Source of the DNA: Rhodoferax sp.
GTDB lineage: Bacteria > Pseudomonadota > Gammaproteobacteria > Burkholderiales > Burkholderiaceae_C
Assembly: GCA_028292305.1 (NCBI GenBank)
Contig: JAQGMQ010000210.1
Location: forward strand, 1 to 5,796
Direction: 5' to 3'
DNA: 5,796 nucleotides
Shown piece by piece: positions 1-5,270 of the stretch. The notes beneath the pieces were generated by a model. It ran no database searches. It saw only the letters and a list, made by a program, of their open reading frames with translations, and was not told the origin of the DNA. How positions within the stretch are numbered: position 1 is the first letter of the stretch; each line of letters opens with the position of its first letter. The position numbers and the translations under genes were made by a program.

Positions 1-568
1 GCACGTCGGCGCGGATGTGCCGCGCGCCGCTCAGCACATCGTCGCCCATCAGCGTGTTGCTGCCCTTCCTCAGCATGCCGCCGAGCACATGCACGCGCAC
101 CAGTGCGCTGGTGCCCAGCAGCTGGGCCACGGCCAGGTCGTTGGTCACGGCGACCAGCTCGATGCGGCGCTCGAGCGCGGCACGGGCGGCTTCCATCACC
201 GTGCTGCCGCTGTCGAAGATCACGCTCTGGCCCGGTTCGAGGGCGGCCGCGGCCGCATAACCGATGGCGCGTTTTTCACGCGGCGACAACTCGGCGGCCG
301 CCGCCGGATCGGGCTCGAAGGTGCTGTAGTGCTGCTGGCGCAACAAGGCGCCGCCGTGGGTGCGGTCCAGCACGCCGTCGGCCTCCAGCGCGTCCAGGTC
401 GCGCCGCAGGGTGGACACCGAGGCGTCCATGGCCTGGGCCAGCTGCTGCAGCGTGACCGCGCCATGCCTGCGCAGGAAGTCGACGATGCGGTCGCGGCGC
501 TGGCTGGGCAGCAGCGAAACCACGTTCAGCAGAGCTTTGTTGGGCGGTGAAACGGCAGAAGACGGCAT
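1..568 (-). CDS. DeoR-family transcriptional repressor (partial, C-terminus beyond left edge)
   Basis: Translating the minus strand from the ATG at 568-566 gives 189 uninterrupted residues that run off the window. Residues about 22-75 form a DeoR helix-turn-helix: QRRDRIVDFLRRHGAVTLQQ, then STLRRDLDALEADGVLDRTH and GGA, matching the family pattern of TxRRDL followed by an HGGA end. From about residue 95 the sugar-phosphate-sensing (DeoRC) domain begins: REKRAIG, a DSGST phosphate-loop-like motif at 119-123, VTND at 141-144 and VLGG at 161-164. Family members are usually about 250-270 aa, so roughly 70 residues are missing at the left. They act in the cytoplasm, usually as repressors released by a phosphorylated sugar; the ligand here cannot be told. 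The gene is divergent from the Bug gene, its most likely target besides itself. No good Shine-Dalgarno precedes the ATG (only AACAAG), so the start is the least certain part; a GTG at codon 16 is possible. Confidence 0.93.
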   Translation of the reverse strand, partial: MPSSAVSPPNKALLNVVSLLPSQRRDRIVDFLRRHGAVTLQQLAQAMDASVSTLRRDLDALEADGVLDRTHGGALLRQQHYSTFEPDPAAAAELSPREKRAIGYAAAAALEPGQSVIFDSGSTVMEAARAALERRIELVAVTNDLAVAQLLGTSALVRVHVLGGMLRKGSNTLMGDDVLSGARHIRADV

Positions 569-572
569 CTTG

Positions 573-671
573 TTGGTAGATTTTGCTAGGGTATTCACCT
601 ATGAGTAGGGCAATCCAGCAAATATCTGTTGATTGATTTTGGTAGATTGTGAAAGAATTTGGTCGAGCTTG
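573..671 (+). repeat. Four imperfect 13-bp direct repeats, consensus TTGGTAGATTTTG (candidate DeoR operators)
   Basis: Copies are at 573-585 (TTGGTAGATTTTG), 629-641 (TTGATTGATTTTG, 11/13 matches), 639-651 (TTGGTAGATTGTG, 12/13) and 659-671 (TTGGTCGAGCTTG, 10/13). The last three start 10 and 20 bp apart, placing them on about the same face of the helix; the first lies 56 bp upstream and ends only 6 bp above... on the non-coding side of... the DeoR ATG, where bound repressor would block that gene's own start. DeoR-family proteins often recognise repeated short T-rich sites, so the array fits operator DNA. An alternative is that the shared core is a -10-like element or simply AT-rich similarity. 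Confidence 0.5.
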
Positions 672-726
672 CAAGATGCCGTTATGCAACCGCCGAACGG
701 CCACCGCAGCCACCAACGAAAACAAC

Positions 727-732
727 AGGAGA
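727..732 (+). promoter_or_regulatory. Ribosome binding site fixing the Bug start
   Basis: AGGAGA lies 8 nt before the ATG at 741. The same reading frame is open back to an ATG at 633, but that start has no comparable site and would put 36 unrelated residues before a normal signal peptide, so 741 is chosen. Confidence 0.85.
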
Positions 733-740
733 CAACGTCC

Positions 741-1754
741 ATGCCGACCACCCGCAACCCCCGTTCCCGCCACCTCACCCTGCTGCGCCGCAGCCTGCTC
801 GGCGCCCTGGCCCTGGCCGCCACCGTCAGCCTGCCGGCTTTGGCGCAGGCGCCGGCCTATCCCACCAAGCCGGTGGTGTTGATCGTGCCCTACCCGGCCG
901 GTGGCGCCAACGACGCGGTGGGCCGCCTGATCGGCCAGAAACTGGCCGAGACCCTGGGCCAGCCGGTGATCGTGGACAACCGGCCCGGCGCCGGCACCAC
1001 CATCGGCGCCGCCATTGCCGCGCGGGCACCGGCCGACGGCTACACCATCGTGCTCGGCTCGCTGGCCAGCAACGCCGTGAGCCCGCACCTGATCGCCAGC
1101 CCGGGTTATGACGCCCTGAAGGATTTCGCCCCCATCGGCCTGATCGGCGTGGCGCCGATCGTGGCCACGGTGAACAAGGATTCGCCCTACACCAGCCTCA
1201 AGTCATTGGTCGATGACGCGAAGAAGCGGCCTGGCGACGTGATGTACGGATCGGCCGGCAATGGCTCGCCGCTGCACCTGGCCGGCGAGCTGTTCAGCCA
1301 GACCGCGGGCGTGACCATGACGCATGTGCCGTACAAGGGTGGCAACGCCCACACCATGGACCTGATCGGCGGCCGGCTGGCGGTGATCTTCGACACCACC
1401 ACCGCGGCCATGCCGATGATCAAGGGAGACAAGATCCGCGCCATCGCGGTGTCGTCGCCCACGCGCCTGCCCGAGCTGCCCAATGTGCCGACCTTCGCCG
1501 AAGCCGGGTTCCCGGGCTTCGAGGTGTCGGGCTGGTACGCGCTGTACGCGCCGGCCAAGACCCCGGCCGACATCGTGGCCCGGCTCAGCGCCGACCTGGG
1601 CAAGATCATGCAGATGCCCGATGTGGACAGCAAGCTCAAGGCACTGGCGGTGAAGCCGGCCTATGGCTCGCCACAGGAACTCGGCGCCTTCACCGAGGCC
1701 GAGTTCACCAAGTACGGCAAGGTCATCAAGCTGGCCAACATCAAGGCCGACTAG
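741..1754 (+). CDS. Bug/TctC-family tripartite tricarboxylate-type periplasmic solute-binding protein
   Basis: The product is 337 aa, the normal size for this family (about 320-340). Residues 1-37 are a Sec-type signal peptide: basic start, a hydrophobic core (LLGALALAATVSLPALA) and an Ala-X-Ala exit around residues 35-37. The RRSLL just before the core is Tat-like but lacks the full consensus. The mature protein opens with YPTKPVVLIVPYPAGGANDA (40-59), whose PAGG-x-x-D loop contacts ligand in Bug proteins, followed by VIVDNRPGAGTTIG (76-89), ADGYT (98-102), the second-lobe YGSAGNGSPLHLAGE (169-183), HVPYKG (195-200) and LPELPNVPTFAEAGFPGFE (243-261). Such proteins bind carboxylates, amino acids or nicotinate-like compounds in the periplasm and pass them to a TctAB carrier or a sensor. 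No TctA or TctB gene is adjacent, so this is an orphan Bug whose ligand cannot be inferred. It is divergent from the DeoR gene, which probably controls it, and convergent with the LysR gene. Confidence 0.95.
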   Translation: MPTTRNPRSRHLTLLRRSLLGALALAATVSLPALAQAPAYPTKPVVLIVPYPAGGANDAVGRLIGQKLAETLGQPVIVDNRPGAGTTIGAAIAARAPADGYTIVLGSLASNAVSPHLIASPGYDALKDFAPIGLIGVAPIVATVNKDSPYTSLKSLVDDAKKRPGDVMYGSAGNGSPLHLAGELFSQTAGVTMTHVPYKGGNAHTMDLIGGRLAVIFDTTTAAMPMIKGDKIRAIAVSSPTRLPELPNVPTFAEAGFPGFEVSGWYALYAPAKTPADIVARLSADLGKIMQMPDVDSKLKALAVKPAYGSPQELGAFTEAEFTKYGKVIKLANIKAD

Positions 1755-1782
1755 CCCCGGCGCACCGGATCGGGCGGCGCGG

Positions 1783-2691
1783 CTACTGCAGGTCGGGCTG
1801 GCTGTTGAACAGCTCGACCGTCCAGTCCACGAACGAGCGCACCTTGGCGCTCAGGTGCCGGTTCGGCGGATACACCACGTAGATGGGGATGGGCTTGATG
1901 GCCCAGTCAGGCAACACCTGCACCAGCGCGCCATTGGCCAAGTAGGGCGCGGCCATGAACCTGGAGATCTGCGTCACGCCCAGGCCGGCGACGGCCGCCG
2001 CGGTGTAGGCGTTGCTGTCGTTCACCGAGATGCGGTGGTGGCTGTCCAGCGCGATCTCCTCGCCGTCCTTCTCGAAGTCGTGCGGGAACATGCGCCCCGT
2101 GCGCGGCGAAAAGAAATTGACCATGCGGTGGGTGTCCTGCAGGTCGTTCGGGTGCTGCGGCGTGCCGAAGCGGCGCAGGTAGTCGGGCGAGGCCACGGTG
2201 ATGAACTGCAGGTTGCCGATGCGCCGCGCCACCAGCGACTGGTCGATGAGTTCGCCGCCGCGGATCACGCAATCGACGTTGTCGCCGATCAGATCGACCG
2301 GCCGGTCGCTCACGCCCATGTCGACCTGGATGTCGGGGTAACGCTCGAAGAAGCTCGACAGCGCCGGAATGATCAGCAGGCTGGCCACCGACGAGCCCAC
2401 GTCCACCCGCAGCCGCCCCTGCGGATTGGTCTGCGCATTGCCCATGCTGGCCTCCAGCTCGTCCAGATCGGCCAGCAGCCGGGCCGTGCGTTCGTAATAG
2501 GCGGCGCCATCGGCCGTCACGGTGACGCGGCGCGTGGTGCGGTTCAGCAACTTCACGCGCAAACGCGCCTCCAAGTGCTGGATCTGTTTGGTGACCGTGG
2601 CCTTGGGCAATGCCAGAGAGTCGGCGGCGCGGGTGAAGGTGCCCGCCTCGACGACCCTTGCAAAGACACGCATGGTCAGTATCTGGTCCAT
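1783..2691 (-). CDS. LysR-type transcriptional regulator, probable regulator of the adjacent RND efflux operon
   Basis: The product is 302 aa, typical for LysR regulators. Residues 1-60 are the winged helix-turn-helix: MDQILTMRVFARVVEAGTFT, RAADSLALPKATVTKQIQHL and LNRTTRRVTVTADG, matching the family signature including the ATVTKQIQHLE recognition helix. Residues about 90-295 are the effector-binding domain, starting GRLRVDVGSSVASLLIIPAL and containing the DCVIRGG motif typical of the CrgA/AaeR-like subgroup. The start at 2691 is supported by AAGGAAAG (2702-2695) a few bases upstream on the minus strand. The gene is divergent from the LlpE-like gene and pump genes. In Burkholderia the equivalent position holds BpeT or CeoR, activators of the pump, and MexT plays this role for MexEF-OprN in Pseudomonas. 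That this protein activates the pump, and that a small aromatic or antibiotic compound is the inducer, is inference from position. It ends 28 bp from the Bug stop codon on the opposite strand; no clear terminator is visible between them. Confidence 0.93.
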   Translation of the reverse strand: MDQILTMRVFARVVEAGTFTRAADSLALPKATVTKQIQHLEARLRVKLLNRTTRRVTVTADGAAYYERTARLLADLDELEASMGNAQTNPQGRLRVDVGSSVASLLIIPALSSFFERYPDIQVDMGVSDRPVDLIGDNVDCVIRGGELIDQSLVARRIGNLQFITVASPDYLRRFGTPQHPNDLQDTHRMVNFFSPRTGRMFPHDFEKDGEEIALDSHHRISVNDSNAYTAAAVAGLGVTQISRFMAAPYLANGALVQVLPDWAIKPIPIYVVYPPNRHLSAKVRSFVDWTVELFNSQPDLQ

Positions 2692-2869
2692 GGACTTTCC
2701 TTGTGATTCGATCGCTCACGCGAAGGGGTTACAGCCGTTGGGCTGCAACGGATCGCATCTTCCCATGCAAAAGTGGGGCCATTGTTGGTGTTTTGGAAAC
2801 AGAGAACTCGCAAAGTTGCTCTTTATGCCCGCCAACGACACCGCTACATTTCACTACACCGTAGGTCTT
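2692..2869. promoter_or_regulatory. Divergent LysR/efflux-operon control region
   Basis: This 178-bp gap between divergent starts is the expected site of LysR-regulator binding and of both promoters. It holds the 20-bp dyad at 2729-2748 (separate entry), a smaller inverted pair TTCG/CGAA (2707-2710 and 2721-2724), and a direct repeat GATCGC at 2710-2715 and 2751-2756, 41 bp apart (about four helical turns) and flanking the dyad. A possible but weak operon promoter is TTTATG (2822-2827), 17 nt, TACATT (2845-2850), which would place transcription start close to the ATG at 2870. I found no perfect MexT-type nod box (ATC-N9-GAT). Confidence 0.6.
2729..2748. promoter_or_regulatory. 20-bp dyad, candidate LysR-regulator binding site
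   Basis: TTACAGCC-GTTG-GGCTGCAA is an inverted repeat with 8-bp arms and one mismatch (A2731 against C2746). A second, perfect inverted repeat overlaps it: CCGTTG (2735-2740), GGCTG, CAACGG (2746-2751). It lies 38-57 bp upstream of the LysR start and about 120 bp upstream of the LlpE-like start, a usual position for the recognition site of a divergently acting LysR protein. It does not match the T-N11-A core exactly at its ends, so assignment to this regulator is inferred from place and symmetry only. It could also form an RNA hairpin in a LysR leader. Confidence 0.5.
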
Positions 2870-3898
2870 ATGAAAACCGCCATGTCACCCCGCACCGCAA
2901 CCACCGCCGCCAAGCTGGCTTCGAACACCATCGAAGAAAAGAACGCGTGCATCCCGCTGGCCAAACGCCCGCCGATGGATGTGCGCATGTATGGGCGCCG
3001 TACGCCTGGTGGCGGCAACCCGCTGGTGGTGCATTTCCATGGTGGCGCTTTCGTGGCCGGCGATCTGGACAGCGGCAGCACCGTGGCCCGCATGCTGGCC
3101 GGTGCCGGCGCGGTGGTGGTCTCGCTGGCGTATCCGCTGGCCCCCAAGAACCCGTTCCCCGATGGCGTGGAAGCCGGCTACGACGTGCTGGAGTGGGTCT
3201 ACAAGAACCGCGTCAAGCTGGCCGGCCAGGGCGCGCGCATCTTCCTGGCGGGCGAAGAAGCCGGCGGCAATATCGCCGCCGCCATGGCCGTGATGGCCCG
3301 CGACCGTGGCCACCCGCCGCTGGCCGGGCAGATCCTGCTGTCGCCGATGCTCGACCCTTGCGTGGGCACGGCGTCGCTGCGCAAGGCCACGGCCGATGCC
3401 ACCCAATGCAAATGGGCCGACGGCTGGCTGCAGTACCTGCGCTGCCCGATGGACGCCGAACACCCGTACGCCGTGCCCGGCGGTTCGCGCCGGCTCGCCG
3501 ACATCGCGCCGACGCTGGTGCTGAGCGGCCTGGACGACCCGCTGCGCGACGAGGCCAAGGCCTATGCCGAACGCCTGCGCAACGCCGGTATCGAGGTGAC
3601 CTACCACGTGATGCAGGCCGCCCAGAACTGGCCCGACGCGCTGACCCTGCCCGTGAATGGCGAATGCAGCTGCGGCGTGGCCGTGAAGCAGCAGTTCCGC
3701 GCGTTCTTCGAGGCCACGGCCAAACCGACAACGACAGCAAAGACAACGACAACGACAACGACATCGACATCGACATCGACATCGACATCGACATCGACAT
3801 CGACGTCTTCCCCGGCAACCGCCGCCGACGCAGCCGCTGAAGACAAAGCCGCTGCGCGCCGAGCCCGTCCTGACGACGGCCGGCCCGGCACCTCATAG
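2870..3898 (+). CDS. llpE: LlpE-like alpha/beta-hydrolase-fold protein, catalytic Ser and His apparently lost
   Basis: The product is 342 aa with no signal peptide or membrane segment, so probably cytoplasmic. Residues about 25-282 follow the hormone-sensitive-lipase/esterase fold: VVHFHGGAFVAGD (53-65) is the oxyanion-hole HGG motif, YPLAPKNPFPDGVEAGYDVL (88-107) is the family's conserved stretch, and GLDDPLRDEAKAYAERLRNA (220-239) holds the acid (Asp223). The nucleophile elbow, normally GDSAGG, reads GEEAGG (128-133), so Glu130 replaces the catalytic Ser. The usual HGF near the end aligns with QNW (252-254), leaving no catalytic His. This points to a pseudoenzyme. Residues about 283-342 are a Thr/Ser-, then Ala/Arg-rich tail encoded partly by a hexanucleotide repeat. 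The order LysR, LlpE, adaptor, permease matches the bpeT-llpE-bpeEF and ceoR-llpE-ceoAB loci, where llpE was named as lipase-like; its role is unknown. The start at 2870 has a weak GTAGGTC ribosome site; in-frame ATGs at 2825 and 2882 are alternatives. Confidence 0.88.
   Translation: MKTAMSPRTATTAAKLASNTIEEKNACIPLAKRPPMDVRMYGRRTPGGGNPLVVHFHGGAFVAGDLDSGSTVARMLAGAGAVVVSLAYPLAPKNPFPDGVEAGYDVLEWVYKNRVKLAGQGARIFLAGEEAGGNIAAAMAVMARDRGHPPLAGQILLSPMLDPCVGTASLRKATADATQCKWADGWLQYLRCPMDAEHPYAVPGGSRRLADIAPTLVLSGLDDPLRDEAKAYAERLRNAGIEVTYHVMQAAQNWPDALTLPVNGECSCGVAVKQQFRAFFEATAKPTTTAKTTTTTTTSTSTSTSTSTSTSTSSPATAADAAAEDKAAARRARPDDGRPGTS
3727..3807 (+). repeat. Hexanucleotide microsatellite (GACAAC/GACATC) inside the 3' end of the LlpE-like gene
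   Basis: The 81-bp tract reads GACAAC, GACAGC, AAA, three GACAAC units (3742-3759), seven identical GACATC units (3760-3801) and one GACGTC (3802-3807). In the gene's frame it encodes a poly-Thr then Thr-Ser alternating run (about residues 287-313). Since the unit is 6 bp, slippage would add or remove Thr-Ser pairs without shifting the frame, giving length variation rather than on/off switching. All six frames stay open across the tract, which explains several spurious overlapping open frames here. Confidence 0.95.
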
Positions 3899-4009
3899 CC
3901 GGCCGCACCAACCCATAGACCGCCGCGAATGACCCGGGCCAAGCCCCGGTTGCGCCGCCGCATTGCCCATACACCCAGCTTTTTCTCGATTTGTTTTAAA
4001 GGACGCACC
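3899..4009 (+). other. LlpE-adaptor intergenic spacer with a small GC hairpin
   Basis: This 111-bp gap is long for an operon of this type. CCGGG (3934-3938) and CCCGG (3945-3949) can form a 5-bp stem with a 6-nt loop. The T-rich stretch starts about 30 nt later (TTTTT near 3980), so it is not an intrinsic terminator. No convincing promoter was found, so the adaptor is presumed to be co-transcribed with the upstream gene. A small transcript-processing or attenuation role is possible but unsupported. Confidence 0.35.
3998..4003 (+). promoter_or_regulatory. Ribosome binding site fixing the RND adaptor start
   Basis: AAAGGA lies 6 nt before the ATG at 4010. An in-frame ATG at 3929 has no such site and would add 27 Arg-rich residues ahead of the export signal, so 4010 is chosen. 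Confidence 0.8.
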
Positions 4010-5239
4010 ATGAAAGCCAACCTCTCCACCAATTCCCGCGGCGCGCTATGGACCACCGCCGCCGCCCTGACCGCCGTGGCCGCGGCCGCCACCATCGTCT
4101 TCGGGATGCACAGCGTGCCGGCCGAAGCCAGCCTCGCGCCCGCGGCGCCGCAGGCGATTCCCGTGTCCGTGGCCACCGTGGCCGAGAGCCAGGTCACCGC
4201 CTGGGACGAGTTCTCGGGCCGGCTTGAAGCCGTCGAGCGTGTGGACATCCGTTCGCGTGTGGCGGGCTCGGTGCAGTCGGTGCACTTCCGCGAAGGCGCG
4301 CTGGTGAAGAAGGGCGACCTGCTGATCACCATCGACCCGGCGCCTTACGCCGCCGACGTGGACCGTGCCGAAGCCCAGCTGGCCGCCGCGCAGGCCCGCG
4401 TGACCCACTCGGCCAGCGAACACGAACGCGCCAAGCGCCTGTGGGACGAACGCGCCATCGCCCAGCGTGAGCTGGACGAACGCGTGAACACCCTGCGCGA
4501 AGCCGAAGCCAATCTGCGCGCCGCACAGGCCAGCCTGCAGACCGTGCGCCTGAGCCTGGGCTACACGCAGGTGCGGGCGCCGGTGGCCGGCCGCGTCGGC
4601 AAGCTCGAAGTGACGGTGGGCAACCTGGTGGCCGCGGGCCCGGGCGCACCGGTGCTGACCACGCTGGTCTCGATCAGCCCGATCTACGCCAGCTTCGACG
4701 CCGATGAACGCGTTGTGGCCCGCGCGCTGAAAGACACGCATGGCAAGGACGGCGCCGGCGACATGCGCGCGCTGGAAAACATCCCCGTGCAGATGGGCAC
4801 GTCAGCCAGTGTTGACACGCCGTTCACCGGCAAGCTGCAGCTGGTCGACAACCAGGTCGACGCGAAGAGCGGCACGGTGCGGGTGCGCGCCGTGTTCGAC
4901 AACAAGGACGGCAGCCTGATGCCCGGCCAGTTCGCCCGCCTGCGCATGGGCCAGGCCAAGGCCGAAGCCGCGCTGCTGGTGAGCGAGCGTGCCGTGGGCA
5001 CCGACCAGGACAAGAAGTTCGTGATGGTGGTGGGCGCCGACAACACCGTGGCCTACCGCGAAGTGCAGCTGGGCGGCTCCATCAACGGCCTGCGCATCAT
5101 CAGCAAGGGCCTGAAGGCTGGCGAGAAGCTGGTGGTCAACGGCCTGCAGCGTGTGCGCCCCGGTGCGTTGATCGCGCCGCAGGAAGTGCCGATGGACGCC
5201 AAGGCCGAAGCCGCCACCCGCACCGTGGCGAAGTCCTGA
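4010..5239 (+). CDS. mexE: RND efflux periplasmic adaptor subunit (MexE/BpeE/CeoA type, membrane fusion protein)
   Basis: The product is 409 aa, normal for an HlyD/AcrA-type adaptor. It links the inner-membrane RND pump to the outer-membrane channel. Residues 1-40 have a short polar start and an Ala-rich hydrophobic segment (12-32) ending at an AEA site (38-40). There is no cysteine anywhere in the protein, so it is not a lipid-anchored adaptor like AcrA or MexA. Residues about 75-111 give the first lipoyl half (RSRVAGSVQSVHFREGALVK, then KGDLLITIDPAPY), about 112-183 the alpha-helical hairpin, and 184-222 the second lipoyl half (GYTQVRAPVAGRVGKLEVTV, GN). About 225-315 is the beta-barrel (ISPIYASFDADE; GSLMPGQFARLRM) and 316-395 the membrane-proximal domain (VSERAVGTDQDKKFVMVV; GLKAGEKLVVNGLQRVRPG). 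In the hairpin the usual channel-contact AIS reads AIA (149-151), though Ser is not universal. The permease follows after 31 bp in the same direction. Assignment to the MexE branch rests on similarity recalled from the family and the neighbouring genes. Confidence 0.95.
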   Translation: MKANLSTNSRGALWTTAAALTAVAAAATIVFGMHSVPAEASLAPAAPQAIPVSVATVAESQVTAWDEFSGRLEAVERVDIRSRVAGSVQSVHFREGALVKKGDLLITIDPAPYAADVDRAEAQLAAAQARVTHSASEHERAKRLWDERAIAQRELDERVNTLREAEANLRAAQASLQTVRLSLGYTQVRAPVAGRVGKLEVTVGNLVAAGPGAPVLTTLVSISPIYASFDADERVVARALKDTHGKDGAGDMRALENIPVQMGTSASVDTPFTGKLQLVDNQVDAKSGTVRVRAVFDNKDGSLMPGQFARLRMGQAKAEAALLVSERAVGTDQDKKFVMVVGADNTVAYREVQLGGSINGLRIISKGLKAGEKLVVNGLQRVRPGALIAPQEVPMDAKAEAATRTVAKS

Positions 5240-5270
5240 TCCGGGACGACGCCCACCGAGGAACACAAAA

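Larger units (their letters stand above)
569..740. promoter_or_regulatory. Divergent DeoR/Bug control region
   Basis: This 172-bp stretch separates the two divergent starts. Positions about 570-670 are clearly richer in A/T than the flanking genes, as expected of a promoter/operator region, and carry four related direct repeats (described separately). The repeat element TGGTAGATT also resembles an extended -10 box (TGN followed by TAGATT, 4 of 6 matches to TATAAT) on the plus strand, so one copy (640-648) could be part of the Bug promoter. On the minus strand TTGCTG (621-616) followed after 18 nt by TGAATA is a weak candidate promoter for the DeoR gene. Neither promoter call is strong. Seen: base composition and repeats. 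Inferred: regulation by the adjacent DeoR protein. Confidence 0.6.

Noticed and set aside
633..740. Upstream in-frame extension of the Bug protein from ATG 633
   Set aside because: No ribosome site, runs through the putative operator repeats, and would bury a normal signal peptide behind 36 residues; the ATG at 741 has AGGAGA at ideal spacing.
276..1088. Long minus-strand open frame across the DeoR/Bug region
   Set aside because: Overlaps two well-supported genes in other frames, and its sequence is Gly/Arg/Ala-rich without any family signature; a GC-bias shadow.
1755..1782. Bidirectional terminator between the convergent Bug and LysR genes
   Set aside because: Only AGCC/GGCT ends pair well, inner pairing is poor, and there is no T tract on either strand.
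1663..2706. Long plus-strand open frame opposite the LysR gene
   Set aside because: Antisense to a full-length LysR regulator with clear domains; His/Gln/Arg/Val-rich composition is typical of an antisense shadow in high-GC DNA.
3727..3807. Microsatellite as a CRISPR array or phase-variable on/off switch
   Set aside because: There are no spacers between units, and a 6-bp unit cannot shift the reading frame.
2773..3840. Alternative plus-frame reading of the LlpE region with an Asp-Asn/Asp-Ile repeat tail
   Set aside because: Only the frame beginning at 2870 carries recognisable hydrolase-fold motifs; the Asp-Ile run is the microsatellite read out of frame.
3929..4009. Adaptor start at ATG 3929
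   Set aside because: No ribosome site and an Arg-rich leader ahead of the export signal; ATG 4010 has AAAGGA at 6 nt.
3601..4332. Minus-strand open frame with an Asp-Val repeat
   Set aside because: Spans the LlpE tail, spacer and adaptor start in antisense; openness is due to the hexanucleotide repeat and GC bias.
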